The notes beneath the pieces were generated by a model. It saw only the letters and a list, made by a program, of their open reading frames with translations. It did no database searches and had not been told where the DNA came from. Positions 1-12,234 of a DNA stretch of 64,000 bases are shown in pieces. The stretch lies in assembly GCA_029449235.1 (NCBI GenBank), contig JANATG010000001.1:4278001-4342000 (forward strand), read 5' to 3'. Source of the stretch: Linnemannia schmuckeri. Lineage: Eukaryota; Mortierellomycota; Mortierellomycetes; Mortierellales; Mortierellaceae. Position numbers and translations under genes: made by a program. Numbering within the stretch: position 1 is the stretch's first letter; each line of letters opens with the position of its first letter.

Positions 1-3000
1 GAAAGTATAACGTTGTTTGTTGAATTATGATATCTCGCCTTTTTCTTTCCCGAGGAATCGGCAAGAGGCAATAGAAGTGCGCCCTGCCTTTCATAGACAC
101 ACCAGATGGGGGATGCTCAGAAAATCATAGAGAAAAACGAGGACAAATAGGCAGAAGGGAGATGGTGGAGTGTGTGTGGAGAAAACTTACCGTTTGTAGC
201 AAAAGACAAGTGTGATCGAGGATGAAACGTCAAACCCGAGCAGAAAGTGGTGGTTGTGCCGAAGTATGTACGACAGAAAAGGAAGCAAGCACTGCGTTGT
301 GAGAGCGTTGGTGGTGCCTGAAGGAGTGTGAGAAGGGTATACTTTTAATTCTAGAGCTGGTTATTCCGGCGGTGCAAGAAAATAGGCAGGAGTAGCTGGA
401 GACTGGGATTTCTTTTTTGTAGTGTAGCCTTGGAGAACTATGATCTGCTGATACTGAGAGGCTTTTTGTGTATGTTGTACGTGTTATTAAAAGGGGAAGG
501 GTGAAAAGTAGTAATGGGAGTGTACCGAAGGATAAAGAGAAATGAAAAGAAAAACAGAGATGAGATGTGGAAAATAAGAAAGGAGAGATGTTCGATATAA
601 CGTTTTAGATACAGAAAATATATAACAAATGAAAAAAGCGGTTGTTGTTGCGAAGGAAGGGCCAAGATTTGTCAGGGTCACCGATGAAGGGGTATTGCTA
701 CGTGAGATTAGAATGTGGTTTAGGGGAGAGGATGACGGTGTGGATATGAATATGAATGCTGGGTTTGGGTAATGGGTATTATGGTGTATGATGTAAATGA
801 GTGCGAGTGAGTGAGTGCGAACAGAGAGGACAATATAGGTTAAAGAGAAAATAAAGGGGGGAAAGGGGAGGAGGACAAGTGGAAGAATGAAAAGAAAAGA
901 GAAGAGAAAGAAGAAAAAGTGGTGGTGGTGGTGAGAAATAAAGAAGTGAAAAAAAGACAAACCACCAGAGAGAAATATGAGCTTTTTCTCCTCTTCCAAA
1001 GGTGGCTAGATCCATGCTCCATGCTCACCTTGTTGCTTACTCTCTCAGCCCACGTTTGACACTGAGTACAACTTATCGACTGAATAATGACACTGCACGT
1101 AACATTATAGGGGGAAGCGGGATGGTATGGGAGGGGATGGGATGTGATGGTTCTTGTGGAGAGCAAGTCCGGATGGGCCGCATGGAATGACAGTTAAAAC
1201 AGTTACAGCAGTTGACAACAAAAGAGTGAGGCATCATCAGTTGAGAAAAACCTCTTTCTAAACACACGAACAGTGGTTGCCCTACCAGAGAGACATACAG
1301 ACCGTATGAAAGGCGACTGAATCCAACGGACAATCAGTTAGAAGGAAGCGGACGACCAAAAAGTCTGTCTCTTTGTCATTTACTATCATTACTCTTTCCT
1401 TTCTGTGTGCCATAAGATATCGTTGATTGCGAGGAATGAAAGAGATGAAAGAGGAGAATGAATTAAAGTATGTCCTTGGTGAGAGTGCCCGACCATCCGT
1501 CCCTCCGTTCTGCCTCTTTCCCTCATCTATCTCTTTCTACTTTCGAAACCCTACTTAAAAGATGTTTGTGTTATGATTATTAGCCCCATACCTTTTTTCA
1601 CGTACCACAACACACACAAGCGCACACAAGCACACAGGACAAAGAGATGCCACGCGCGCAGCTCCCTCCTTTCGTTTCGTTCTCCGGTTGGGCAATCTTA
1701 GCCTCCCTTTTTCTGCCTTCTTCCTCGATTGACTTCGATTCGTTCGTCCATCCTCCCTTCCTCCCCTCTCCTATCCTTTCCTTTCTCCCTTCCTCCGTTG
1801 AAAATCCGAGGGACGTGCATCTTTTTTACCCGTTCCATGCAACAAAACGAAAATAAGTCTCCCTGGTCCCCCATCCCATCCCAACCCAGTCAATTAGGGA
1901 GGGACACAGAGTCAAGCAGGGAGGGGGTTTTTTTTCTTGTTTTATTTTGTGGAGCTTTGCTTTTTTTTGCTTTTGCATTAACCACAGCGCCCAGTCCTCT
2001 TCTGTAATGGATCTTTTTTCATCACCCTCCCGGAGAAATAAGGCAGGGGAGTTAGGGAGAAAGAGAAAGGGTCGCCCCCAGCGGTTTGCTGTAGAGAGGT
2101 AGAAGTGCAGTCGTCATAACTGTTTGTTTTGTTTTGTTTTTATTGTCTCTCATTTGAGAAAGAAAAAAAAAATAACGACGAATGCTCACAATTCTCTGTT
2201 TGCACTCCAAATACAGGCATTGAACGAAGAGGCGATATCATCGGTCGGTCCTTGAGCTGTTTTTGGCCATGAAAGAGAAACGCATAAGAGGATGGAATCA
2301 TCGATCATGATGTTAATAAAACAATATCCTCAATGGGATGGCATATGTACATGTCATAAAGGGGGGTGTCAAAGAAAAGCACACGCGGAACAATAGCCTA
2401 ACAATACTACACAAGATAGTAGTTGAAACAACAGGAAGGAAGATTTGAATTATGGGATTCTCTGACTCTAATCTCCTTTCTCTCTTCCCCTGAAAAAAGA
2501 GGTAAGTCAAGGCAAAGACAAAACGAAAAATAACGTTTCTATGAGAAAGAAGGTTTTTCGACGAAATGATGAACAATCGCTTTACATTCTCTCCTCTCTC
2601 TCCTCGTTCCCCTCAATTGATTCTATTTCACTCCAGTCTTCCTTTTCCCTCCTGGCCCTTACCCTTTGGCCCATTCCTCGCGGCGTTTTCTGATCCCGAG
2701 CGAGTTCCTCCTCTAAGGAGAGATCAAAAGAGTGTAGGCAGGGGTGGTGGTGAGGTCCAAGAAAAATATGAGTTCAGACAAGGTTTGTCCAAACTTCCTT
2801 TGAGAGATGCAAGGGTGAGGTGATCCCCCTCCTTTTCCGCTCCTTCTCTCTCTCCCTTTGATCAGGAACACAAAAAAGAGGGGCGTCTGTTGCATGCGGG
2901 AGAATGCACATCAAAGCATAGAGATATGTTCTCATTCCTGTCCCTCGCCACGGACAGACATGGCGGAAGAGCCAAATCAGTGTTGGATAAATGGGTAGAT

Positions 3001-4921
3001 CGTTTACCGCGGATAATGCACAGTATGATGACCGTAAAACAAGCGTCTTCGGCCAGGAACAAAAAAAGGAAAAAAAGAGAAAAAGCAGGGTTCCCGATCC
3101 ATTTGGAATGTTTAGATGAGCAGACCACAACAAAACAAACCACAATTAGCAACGATAACGTTATGAATTTGTTGTTTGTGATGATGTGAGAGTGAGTACT
3201 CGTAATGGTGCTGGTAATGGATCGAAATGTCCAGATCTCTTTTTTTTGTTCTTATTCGAGTCCCATCCTCCCTCTATCCCCATTGTTCCATCCCCTGTTT
3301 CGATCTTGAACCTGCAACCATTGCCCCCATTGCGGAGGCTCGGTAAGGGAAGGGAGGAAAACAAAAAGCGTCAGGGACTGTGTCGTGGAGCACTACCAAT
3401 GCAATATCGAGCAAGGCATATATTTTGTCTGTTGATCCAGGTACACACAAACACGTTCAGAACTAGATGCAATTAGAACAATGTGTACGATGGACCATAG
3501 CCACCTTCTCTCCCGCTTATTACCCTCCTTCACACTTCATGCAGCCCACAAAAGAGATCGAGTAGGCCACACGTTTCATCCTCAGGGGAAAGAAGAGGAG
3601 AGGGGAGTACTTGCATGACGAGCTATCTTCCTCTTCTTTCCAACAGCCCCTCGACCATGTCTTATCCAGTCTTGAAGGTCTAAAGTGTACCTGTTTCCTC
3701 CTCCTCCAACATTCCCATCGCAATCAGTTTGACTTAGCGATGGGTCTGGGAAAATGTTTTGACCCGCGAACAGAACGTAACACGGTCGCTACCGCCAGCC
3801 CGCCGCCGTTGTTATCGATTCTGATTTCTATTGTCACCAAAACAACAAAAGACGTCGTCTTTCATCATTGCCGCCCCTTTCAACTGCTCTCGTCTCTTTC
3901 TTTTTCTCTCTCACTCACTTTAGGCACGCTCTTATGTATTTGGCCCAAAAAAAAACTTTGGATTTTGTGCAACAATCAGTCCACCGGCCGTTGGACAACC
4001 TCTTTCTCTCCTCTATCTCTTTGCCATTCTCTATGGTCCACAAAAACATCTGAGGAAAAAGGATGGACAAGAGTATGCGTACACAGCCATTTAGTACTGT
4101 CTATTTCTGGACCTCTCCCCCTTCCTCGTCTCATGGCATGGTTCTCATTTTTTTCTGATAAATTCTCAATTAGTTGCCACATGGCAAACATATCAACCTC
4201 ATGCGTCCCCTTATGTCCAATGTCCATTATCCATCAACAAACGAAAAAACAAAACAAACAAAACGGAAAATATATGATGTCCCAGGCTCACATTTCTTTT
4301 ACTCACTCCATCGATATCTTTCCTCTCCATCTCACTTTTTAAATCAGAGTTACCGTATCTGTGCGGTAAAGTGGCACGTTTGTTTTTGTTGAAAAGCTCA
4401 AGATAAAAGAGCTTCATCGACGGAAGGTCGAACGGACGGGGCACCTTTACACCGGAGAAGAAGCCTCTTTTGAAAAGAGGTGGGCGCGCTCGTGATCATC
4501 CCGTCTTTTGTCATTCCTTCTCTTTGCATGTGCTTCTCACTGTCCCCAGACAAATGGCTACTTTGTTCCACCGTTTCTCTTTGTTTCTATTACCCAACAA
4601 TCTGACCGTCTCAATTAATGACGCTCTGTAATCCATTCCATCTACTTTCTGGCTATTCCGAAGAGGGCAATTCCAAGACACAAGGGACACAGGGAGGGCT
4701 TGGTCCAAGCAAGGCTAGCTCTTGTTTTACAAAGCTGACTCTTTATCCTTTTCTTCTAATACAATTTAACGGTCATCTCAATTTGAGCGGCATGCATGGT
4801 TTCTTGTTGATGTTTTATTAGATATATCTTTGAAGACCGTGTTATATTACCACTACGAGGATACAAGGAATTAGAAGAATGAAGAAATAGGTGAGTCTTT
4901 CTGCACGTATCTCTTCATTTT
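1..4921. other. Gene-free stretch, possible 5' leader of a leftward gene
   Basis: I see no supportable protein gene in this 4.9 kb. The open frames here are short, rich in Ser/Phe/Leu/Pro and follow pyrimidine tracts, with no recognisable domain. On the minus strand, roughly 480 down to 200 is a CA/CT-rich leader-like sequence, and a consensus splice donor (GTAAGT on the minus strand) lies at 185-190. This could be the non-coding first exon of a gene continuing past the left edge; that is inference only. The right end holds the 3' flank of the minus-strand membrane-protein gene. Confidence 0.4.
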
Positions 4922-6092
4922 TCATATCTGTAGGCGAAACAGTGTATATGTGCTCATAAGGCTATTTTCTTTTGAAACCAATGCATGTCCAAAAAAAAAA
5001 ATCGAGACGTTACCTTGTCGCCATTGATGTGGCGTTGACGGTACTGGATATACTCGCTATACCCGTAGAACGCAAACAAGAATCCTGCCACTGCCGAGGC
5101 TCCCACTCCAGTTTGAATCGCCTGAAAGTTTGTGACTACACGCGTCACAGTAAAAAACAAGCAAAGAAACGACTGCTGTTAGATCTAATACGCAGAGACT
5201 CCACTAGTAATCTAGGAGAAGTAAAAAAACGAAAAAAAAACACCCCAGCAATAGTCGCAGGTTGGGCTACTTACTGACGTTCTTGCAGCGGTCATAGTCA
5301 ATAGTGCCATTAACATCAAAGTTATTGCAGAAGGTCTTGATGCCAGTTCCGATAACGATTGCCGTTGCAAACGAGAAGAAGCACAGCGTTGGTGCAATCA
5401 ACAATGCCTATTGTTAGGGAAGAGTGGATAAATAAGATAAATAACATTTAGATGTTAGTTGCGGAATTCTATTTTCCCTCGAGTCTGCTTGGCATTGTGA
5501 GAAGATAACCCAATCGCCAATTAGGAGAGAGGCAGAATGCTTACAGCGACAGAAGCACGCTTGCCCTTGAACCGCTCCGATCGTTTCCAGGTCACAAAGT
5601 CCATTACAAACAGCGCAATTCCTCCTGCAGCGATCAAAAACCTATTTCGTGATCGAGAGAAGGATTAATGCCAATGCCAAATAATTTCACGTACTTGGCC
5701 TTTACTACAAGCAGTATCAATTATTTTTTCTTCTCTTTCGTCTATCCTTACCCGATGGTGTTAGTGAATCTACAGGCGGAATCGTGGAAGGTCCATGTCC
5801 TTGGGTTACCGAGAAGCAAACAGAACTCCCGGTCACCCCACCTATTTTTTCATCCATTCCAAAAAATAACAATGTTCTGTCAGTCGTGTTTTACGTTTCG
5901 CGGTTGGATCCATTGCCCACTGTTCGTTCTCATAATAAGCAACATGAACTGGGAAGAGTATGCGTTTGCTGTATCTTACTTCCAGTAGCTGTTCCTGGAC
6001 ATGGTGCCATAGATAATAAAGCCCAGAAGAGCGAGGATGGTCGACATCACAAAGTCGGCCTTGAGGTATCCTGAATCGTGGGCGAATGCCAT
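4922..6092 (-). CDS. Small four-helix membrane protein, MARVEL-like
   Basis: This is a five-exon minus-strand gene (6092-5980, 5641-5545, 5407-5275, 5135-5014, 4927-4922) encoding about 156 residues. All introns are GT-AG and the frame stays open across every junction. Four hydrophobic segments are visible at about residues 15-33, 38-53, 71-93 and 126-146, separated by short polar loops. One loop carries two cysteines (CNNF and DRCKN), which could form an extracytoplasmic disulfide. The size and spacing resemble fungal MARVEL or Sur7-like tetraspan proteins that organise membrane domains, but no diagnostic motif is visible and the function is unknown. The last exon would supply only Ile plus stop (ATA TGA). 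If that tiny exon is wrong, read-through of the intron would add about 18 residues. The start ATG at 6090-6092 opens the first hydrophobic exon and has no competing upstream ATG in frame. Confidence 0.72.
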
Positions 6093-6924
6093 GCTGTTGC
6101 GTTTGGTGAAAAAAAAAGTGGATGAAGGTATGATGAGAGACGGGTGGGGGTGATGTCTGTGATGGCGGTGATGTACTTTTTATGGAGAAGCGAGAAGTTC
6201 GTTGTACGAGCCGAAGTGCGTTGTGTTGGCTGTCGTTGTTTGTTAGCTCGGTTAACGTTCCCTGGTCCTGTATTGTTTTACTGTCTTGGTTCCTGAAAAG
6301 GACGGTGGGGAGTTCGGTCGGCTGATGAGGGTGGTAGGGTTCCTGGACGATGATGAATGAACAAAGAAGAAAAGAAGAAAGAAAGAACAGAGATGAACAA
6401 GATTCCCCCTCCTTGTTCTTGACAGACCAGACTGTTTGCTCTCAACCATCCCTCTCTCCATGGAAGAACAAACTCTTCTCTTCCGACACTCAAAAAAAGA
6501 ATAAAACAGGGTTGTCAGGCCACCAAGTAGGGCGCTTTAACATGCCAAAGGAATAAAAATCAAAAAGAACCGTGTATGAGCCCTGGTCGTTTTTCCAATG
6601 GAACAGCACACCCAGACATATAGAGTTCCTCTCTTATTTATTCTCCTCTTTCGCTCTTCTCTTATCCACTAGAGAGTCTCATGCGAGACGCCAGCTCTCA
6701 CACTTTTTTCTTACGCCAGCTCTCACGTTTCTCTCTCCATTGCACCCATTCCAGACTCAGCTCCTCCCCTTTCCCTTTTCCGGTTCCCCTGCCCCACAGT
6801 GGGCGTCGTTCTCCTCTCCCTCTTTTGACTGATTACTCCAAGACAAGCTGAGTGATCATAATTAGTTGTACCTGAACATCTTTTCTTATTTATTCAACAC
6901 CATTAATTATTAACCAATGGTTCT
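6093..6924. other. Intergenic spacer between two minus-strand genes
   Basis: It holds the promoter of the four-helix membrane-protein gene (its side near 6093-6350) and the 3' flank of the next minus-strand gene. It is C/T-rich on the plus strand near 6620-6800. I see no gene or repeat. Confidence 0.5.
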
Positions 6925-8585
6925 TTACACAAAGGTCAACCTGGCACCACCATGTTTGGACTGAAGACTCATCACTCCCTTTTCCTCTTTGCCACCATTC
7001 TGGAGGGATTTGTGTCCAACCTTGACGGTCTTGGTGCTCTCCTCGTAATCGATCCAGCTGGCGCTGTTGGGCACCTCAGTCACAGAGGCACGTCCATAGT
7101 CGGTGCGGACATCGATCGAGCCCAGGTAGTTGTCACTCTATTTTGTCCAAGATGGAACAACAAAAAAGCACAGTTTAGTCCACCATGCAGGGCGGTTGCT
7201 AATATAATCATAAAAAAGCACATATAGTGAAGGTGGGAAAATAATGATGACTTACGATAGTGGACTGGACAGAACCCATGTTAGCGCTCAACTCCTGGTG
7301 CAGGATTTGCTTAGGTGCCAGAACAACATCCGTCGCCACATGACCAACAAGTGACAACCCGTTGAAGTAGAGATCTCCAGGGGTTGTCCCCTTCTTCTCT
7401 AGAGCAGTAGATCTATATCCAGAACCAGGACGGACAATCGCCTCGATACTACCGGTGTTGGTCTTGAAGTTCAGATTGTGGCGAAGTTCTTGAGCGACTA
7501 AACCATTTCCTAGAGAGATCGGGTTCGTAGTGGCATTGACCTTGATCGACCCTACAGTTGACTCGAGCGTCACAGACAATCCATGTCCGTGGACAGGCGT
7601 GGCGGATCCAATCTTGATGGACCCCGTGACAGAGCTAATATCCAGACTCTTGGCCTGAACACCACCAGCACCACCCACAGTCTCAAGATCATGTAGGACA
7701 ATGCCACCAACGGTAGTCCGAAGCAGTATCGAGTCGAATGCAATCTTGGAGACACCTCTGACATCAAGGTCCAAGAGGACTCCAGTGACGATGAGGCGGT
7801 TGTAGGAGCGAAGGGTGGACGGGAAGATGATCTTGATATCGACCTTGGCGCAGAACTTTTTGTTGTGGGGCCAGCGTCTACCACGACGGCCAATGTTGTC
7901 CTCAGATGAGAGGACGATTGTAAGCTTCCCACCGACTTCGGTAACCTCGACCTCCAATCCCTTGATCGCTTCATGGTGATGCCCACTCTTCCCCATCTCT
8001 TTCTCTTTAATGCCCTCCTCTTCGTTCTCCTCTGGATAGTTCTTGGTGACCCAGGCATCGATAAACACTGTAAGTTTGGAAACATCATCCCGTGTCAACA
8101 CCTCAACCGCAGAAGTGATATCGCCCTTGTCGAATGCAACCTCAATACTATCAGCAGTGTCGGAGGTGATGGTTGAAGGTCCGTTCCAGGGAACCAGATG
8201 ATGGAGACAGTGATTGTCGTCTATCCAAATCGCCTGGTCAAGAACCCAGTGCTTAACAGCCCAGAAGAACCAGAGCAGGGAGAGTACGATGACTATCCGG
8301 CGGAGGATTGTTCGACTCCGTGTGTTCTCATGTGTTCCCGCAAGGCCTATCGACACAGAAAAAAAACAAAGGGAGCATTTAATGTCAATTGAGTTGTGTA
8401 TAGCATGTAACAAAGAGAAGAGGGAGAGGAAGTTACGTCGTTGAGGGCTTACAGCGCTTGCAAAGAAGACCGCGGGTACATCCACGCTTGGGTTGTCGTG
8501 GTTGCCTGTTCAGGAGGGGCTGGTTCTCATGTTCGTCGTAGATGACAGGGACATAGACTGCGTCTGACGCTTGTTGGTTATTCAT
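6925..8585 (-). CDS. Single-pass membrane protein with adhesin-like repetitive domain
   Basis: Three exons (8585-8453, 8346-7256, 7137-6925) join in frame to give about 478 residues. The N-terminus (about 45 residues) is polar and contains ENQPLL, which fits the acidic dileucine consensus [DE]xxxL[LI] for sorting to endosome or vacuole. A basic, Cys-rich stretch (RGCTRGLLCKRC) precedes one transmembrane helix at about residues 58-80. The remaining 390 residues look lumenal or extracellular. They show many short alternating hydrophobic/polar units with recurring Gly, such as SVTGSIKIGS, STVGSIKVNA and TNTGSIEAIV. This pattern is typical of the right-handed beta-helix 'putative adhesin' (DUF4097/DUF4098) fold. 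A Lys/Glu-rich loop interrupts the first half. A type II topology follows from the lack of a signal peptide. The role is unknown; a vacuolar-membrane or cell-surface protein is plausible. The family assignment rests on pattern only. Confidence 0.75.
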
Positions 8586-9109
8586 TATGTAAAAAAAGTG
8601 AACGGAAAAATGAAAGAGGTGGGATGAACACAAGAGAAAGAAATTGATCTTCTTTTTATGCGCAACAAAACATGTACTTTTCGTTTGTTTGCGATTGCCA
8701 AGAATTGATTTTTTGTTTGTTGTTTGTTTAGTTTCTCGGCATGCAACTCTCTCTTCTCAGGCACACCCCTCACACACTCACACGACGCCTCCGCAGGCAC
8801 ACTCGATAAAAAGGCGGCGTGTGCGCATTATATCAACACACATACGAAAAAGAAATAGAAAACAACATACAACGCGTTTTATTTCTTTCACTTTTTTTCC
8901 CTCCACAAACGCGACGGCGCAACCTACTTTCATGAAGACAGCTTGGCGCCTAGATTCTTGGGAAATGATTTTACGCAGTCTCCTATTACTACAACATGTA
9001 CGTTTGTTGTTTTGTTTTGTTCGATGGCAAACCGAAAGTAAGCACGGCGTTTCGATGGCAAAACTCAACCATAAGAGCCAGCTTACGTTTATTTCTTTGT
9101 TTCTTGAAT
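8586..9109. other. Intergenic, upstream of the adhesin-like gene
   Basis: This is the promoter side of the minus-strand gene starting at 8585. I see no gene. A CACACTCACACG stretch near 8769-8780 and a T-rich tract near 8885 are the only notable compositions. Confidence 0.5.
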
Positions 9110-9640
9110 TCACGGTATTTCCTTAAAGATTCTATTGAGCAAGCTTCGCTTCTTTCCTCCATCAACACTATAGCCCTGCTGCTCCGGTTGATCGATTCTA
9201 ATCTTCGCGGCAGCATATCCTCCGTCGATCGCCTCTTTGTACCATTCCATCGTCTCTGTTTTGTCTTTTGAGATGCCATCGCCATGTTCCTTTGTGCCTA
9301 ATTGGCCTCCGACAGCACCTAGAGTTCCTGAGACAGCAACATTCGAAGTGGGTCAAGGCTATTCACGGGAAAGAGCTGAGATAGCGTTAGACGACCATCA
9401 CGAACGGCAGGTCAAAAGGCAACATAGTAAATAAGAGCGGTGGTTTGCTTCTTGAGGACGGGGGCTTTTGAGAAACGGAAAACAAAAGTTCCAGAGTGCA
9501 TTTGAGCAGCATTGTCCTTGATGGCAGCGGGTATGTCGTCCCACGAGAGAATGATCGTGCCCGAAGCAGGGTGACAGGCGATATGGATAACGGCGGACGG
9601 CTTGCGCTTGAGGGTCCGTCTCCTGAAAGATCGCCATAAG
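9110..9640 (-). pseudogene. Truncated Sel1-repeat protein relic
   Basis: On the minus strand, about 9620-9420 reads as an open segment with the pattern IHIACHPASGTIILSWDDI, ending in a stop after LIYYVAF. This matches, in order and spacing, the N-terminal module of the other broken Sel1 gene at 14311-15716 (FVCHPES then ILLWDDI then SGTLYVRV). Further down, about 9345-9110 reads as one terminal Sel1 unit in another frame: GTKEHGDGISKDKTETMEWY, then KEAIDGGYAAAKIRID, then a charged tail to a TGA at 9110-9112. Between them there is room for almost none of the usual tandem Sel1 units. The gene has therefore lost its middle and is interrupted by frame changes. Intact relatives would be cytosolic scaffold or signalling proteins with multiple alpha-alpha Sel1 repeats. 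I call it a relic; the exact 5' edge is uncertain. Confidence 0.6.
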
Positions 9641-9949
9641 TGTCAAATTCTTGGAGGGTATGGTTTGAACGATTAATTGTAAGGTTGGTGATGTGGAATA
9701 TTGATGGTAAAGGTGAAGGAATGAAAAAGTCGACTTTGTGTTTGCGTTTGCCCAAAAGAAGTTTATGTATCGAAAAGAAGACGCGAAAGTAAGAAACTGA
9801 TTTGATGTTTCCAGGACGTGTGATTTGTCCACGGTGTGACCATATGCTCATCACTGGTGAAATCGACGTCACATGGTTTGTCGCTGGGTTGAAGTTTTAA
9901 TTCCTCCTTCACGTTCTTTTGTCCTCTTTCATTCTTTTCCTCTTCCTCC

Positions 9950-11460
9950 ACTCACTCCTCAACACACACTCATGGACAAAGGACCCTTCCTTCGACACGG
10001 GCAACCCGTCCAACAACTTTTCTAGACGAACAAGCATGTATCTTCTCGACCTCTCACCGAATACTCCCTGGCAGCCGGTCAAGCTCAGCGATCGCTCCCT
10101 TGCCTCCCTTTTTTATGGGCACCAAGTTGACTTCCCACGCGGAATCGCCCCGACCTCCTTTGGAAAGGACAACTTCAAGGAAAGTACATTGGCGACAGGC
10201 TAATGGGCGACAAAGGAAGCGCAATCAACCTACCGACAAGATCCCCCACCGCGGCGACACACTCGGATTCCCCTCACCGGTTCATTGGTTCAAACCGAGG
10301 CTGCGCCTGAGGTGCCGCTCTAGCCTTCTCTTTTTTTGGAGGGTGGAGCTGTGGCCGTCTCTGCACAATACTGTATCTTGGGAGAACGAAGGCGAATGGG
10401 ATTCGGTACAATTGTTAAGACGGCCTGTGGTACCAACCATTGAGGCAAGGTCCGGGCTGAGCGTCAGTTAGCATAGGTCCCTCAGACAAGAAGGTCTATG
10501 GCTAGGTGAAAACAACGGTGCCCTCGTATCGGCTAACAAAAAGACGATAGGCTTCGTCTTTTGTTGGCCCTTTACGCAGGAGCAAAGCACAACAGCACGT
10601 CAGTTTGTTAGGCTCAGTGGGCACTTTGGGCGTGGGGAAGGATTCAGATGTGCGGGTGTGTTGATGGAGCCTTGCAGGATGGCAGTTCAAGTGTCTTTTT
10701 ACTGATTGTTAGCTTCGTCTACGTGCTATGACCTTTCATTAACGCGCTTTTTTCTTTTTCTTCGTTTTTCTCCGCCCACAGCATTCAAAGTCTGTGGGTG
10801 GTGGAGTTTGATGGCATAGGCTGACAAGACCAAGGCGCTTCCGAAATTCGAGATTAAGGAATGCAAACAGGACAGAAATGGACGAAGTTCATGGAGGACA
10901 TGTCGGTGAACAACAAAGGACGGAATATTCAACACTGTCTACAGGAGTTTCCAACACCACACGGAAAGGTTTGGCCATTGGTCCGCAGGTTCAAATTGGA
11001 TGTCCACCCCTCGGTATACACCTGCCCCCTCATTGTCCTTTCGGCAGCAAAACAGTGTATGGGAGTGGTTTGAATGGAATGCGCTGACTATCACTCCCTT
11101 CGTGGGAGGTTTCAGTGGATTGCATCACCTTCGATGCTACCGCGGGTAAGGGTCCAGGCTGAGTGTTCCCTCCTTTTGCTTTCTGTGGAGAGGAACTTTG
11201 ACGGTGTCCTAGGAACAATGTCTAGTGCCGTTGATCACCTTCTGGTGGGGACAGTAGTTGTTTCGCCTTGGAAGTGCGCAAACTTGCACGACAAATACTA
11301 TTATACTCAGTGAGCACTATGAGGCGTGGGAGGACTGATGTGTTGGTGTCAAGAAGGACTTGAATGATGACACTTAGATATGACTTTTTGCTGCTGCGTG
11401 TTTGTTGCTTTCTTTGTGCTTTTAGACGCCTTCTGACACTTCATCTTATCTTCTTCTTTA
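9950..11460 (+). repeat. Diverged long repeat, copy A1
   Basis: About 9955-10080 and 10885-11460 are recognisably similar to 18215-18360 and 18405-18990 (copy A2). An extra block of roughly 750-800 bases (10080-10880) is missing from A2. Much of the similarity is patchy and diverged. In contrast, 11150-11266 is identical over 117 bases to 18685-18801. The 5' part has a CT-rich tract followed by CAACACACAC and an ATG, like the leaders of genes in this window, so A may derive from an old gene. No frame is conserved over its length. Both copies lie just 3' of a GPI-anchored Cys-rich gene (the GPI genes are on the minus strand), so repeat and gene were probably duplicated together. Confidence 0.75.
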
Positions 11461-11733
11461 TTCTTCGCACTTACGTGCCAACGAATATCTTTTTTAAATT
11501 GTCAAGTCAGCACTCTGTCGATTGTGCATGGAACAATGGATCGTTTATCAAGGTAGCGCTGCTTTCATAACTGGTTTTTTTTTCGGAATAAATCATGTGT
11601 GATTTGGATACCTTATTTTTGCAAGTGTTGTGTTTACAGAATGCTGGTGGATCAACTCTCAATAAAATACCAAATTCCAAGAGCTATCAAAATTCTATTA
11701 TTTTCTATTATCTTTCGTTCGTTCCCGATCCTT

Positions 11734-12234
11734 TTAAACAACGCCAGCGGCAGCCATGGCAACAAGGGCGCCAAGAGCAACCATCTTCTCCGAAGAACCC
11801 AACATCCGACCTCCACTCGTAGATGCACCGGCGCCTGAAGGGTTTGCACTTGAACCCGAAGCAGACGCACCACCCGCACTGTCAGAGCCACTGGAACCGG
11901 AGGAACCTGAATCGGGAAGGGCAGAGGATTCAAAGACCTGAATAGCCATAGTATAAGAACCGATCGCGAATGTAACATCTTCGGCTGTGCAGGCATCGGG
12001 CTTGACGCAGGACTGGATCCAGGCGGTGTTGGCGACAAGGGACTTTAAGCAGGCCAGATCACTGACTGTGAGGTCCTTGTTCTTGTCGGACAGGGTGGTG
12101 TTGCATTGAGGGGAGGTTGCTTTGGCATTGGCGGTTGAGCATTCCTCGCAGGCTGGGTTCATCGCCGAGACAACGGCTGTGGAGAAGGTGAGGGCAACAA
12201 CCAGGGCTGAAATGATGATGGCGGAGGATCGCAT
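11734..12234 (-). CDS. Cysteine-rich secreted protein, probably GPI-anchored (paralog 1)
   Basis: This intronless gene encodes 166 residues. The N-terminal signal peptide (MRSSAIIISALVVALTFSTA) probably ends before AMNPAC. The mature part has six cysteines: CEEC, PQC, LAC, QSC and DAC. A Ser/Gly/Ala-rich spacer at about residues 107-143 is typical of wall-exposed linkers, and the C-terminus is hydrophobic (MVALGALVAMAAAGVV) after a small-residue region, as expected for a GPI-attachment signal. It shares the signature W[IL]xxC then x(5) then CT with the genes at 16826-17377 and 19389-19922. Compared with them it lacks one or two cysteines, including the CxC before the signature. The function is unknown; a cell-wall or plasma-membrane surface protein is likely. 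The start ATG directly begins the signal peptide. Confidence 0.82.
   Translation of the reverse strand: MRSSAIIISALVVALTFSTAVVSAMNPACEECSTANAKATSPQCNTTLSDKNKDLTVSDLACLKSLVANTAWIQSCVKPDACTAEDVTFAIGSYTMAIQVFESSALPDSGSSGSSGSDSAGGASASGSSANPSGAGASTSGGRMLGSSEKMVALGALVAMAAAGVV

Noticed and set aside
3611..4342. 243-codon ORF
   Set aside because: Irregular composition, no domain, starts in C/T-rich DNA and has no supporting splice or codon pattern.
11074..11313. 79-codon ORF in repeat A1, with a same-length ORF at 18609-18848
   Set aside because: Start and stop are shared, but differences outside the identical core are mostly amino-acid-changing, so no protein constraint is seen. Kept as a repeat finding instead.
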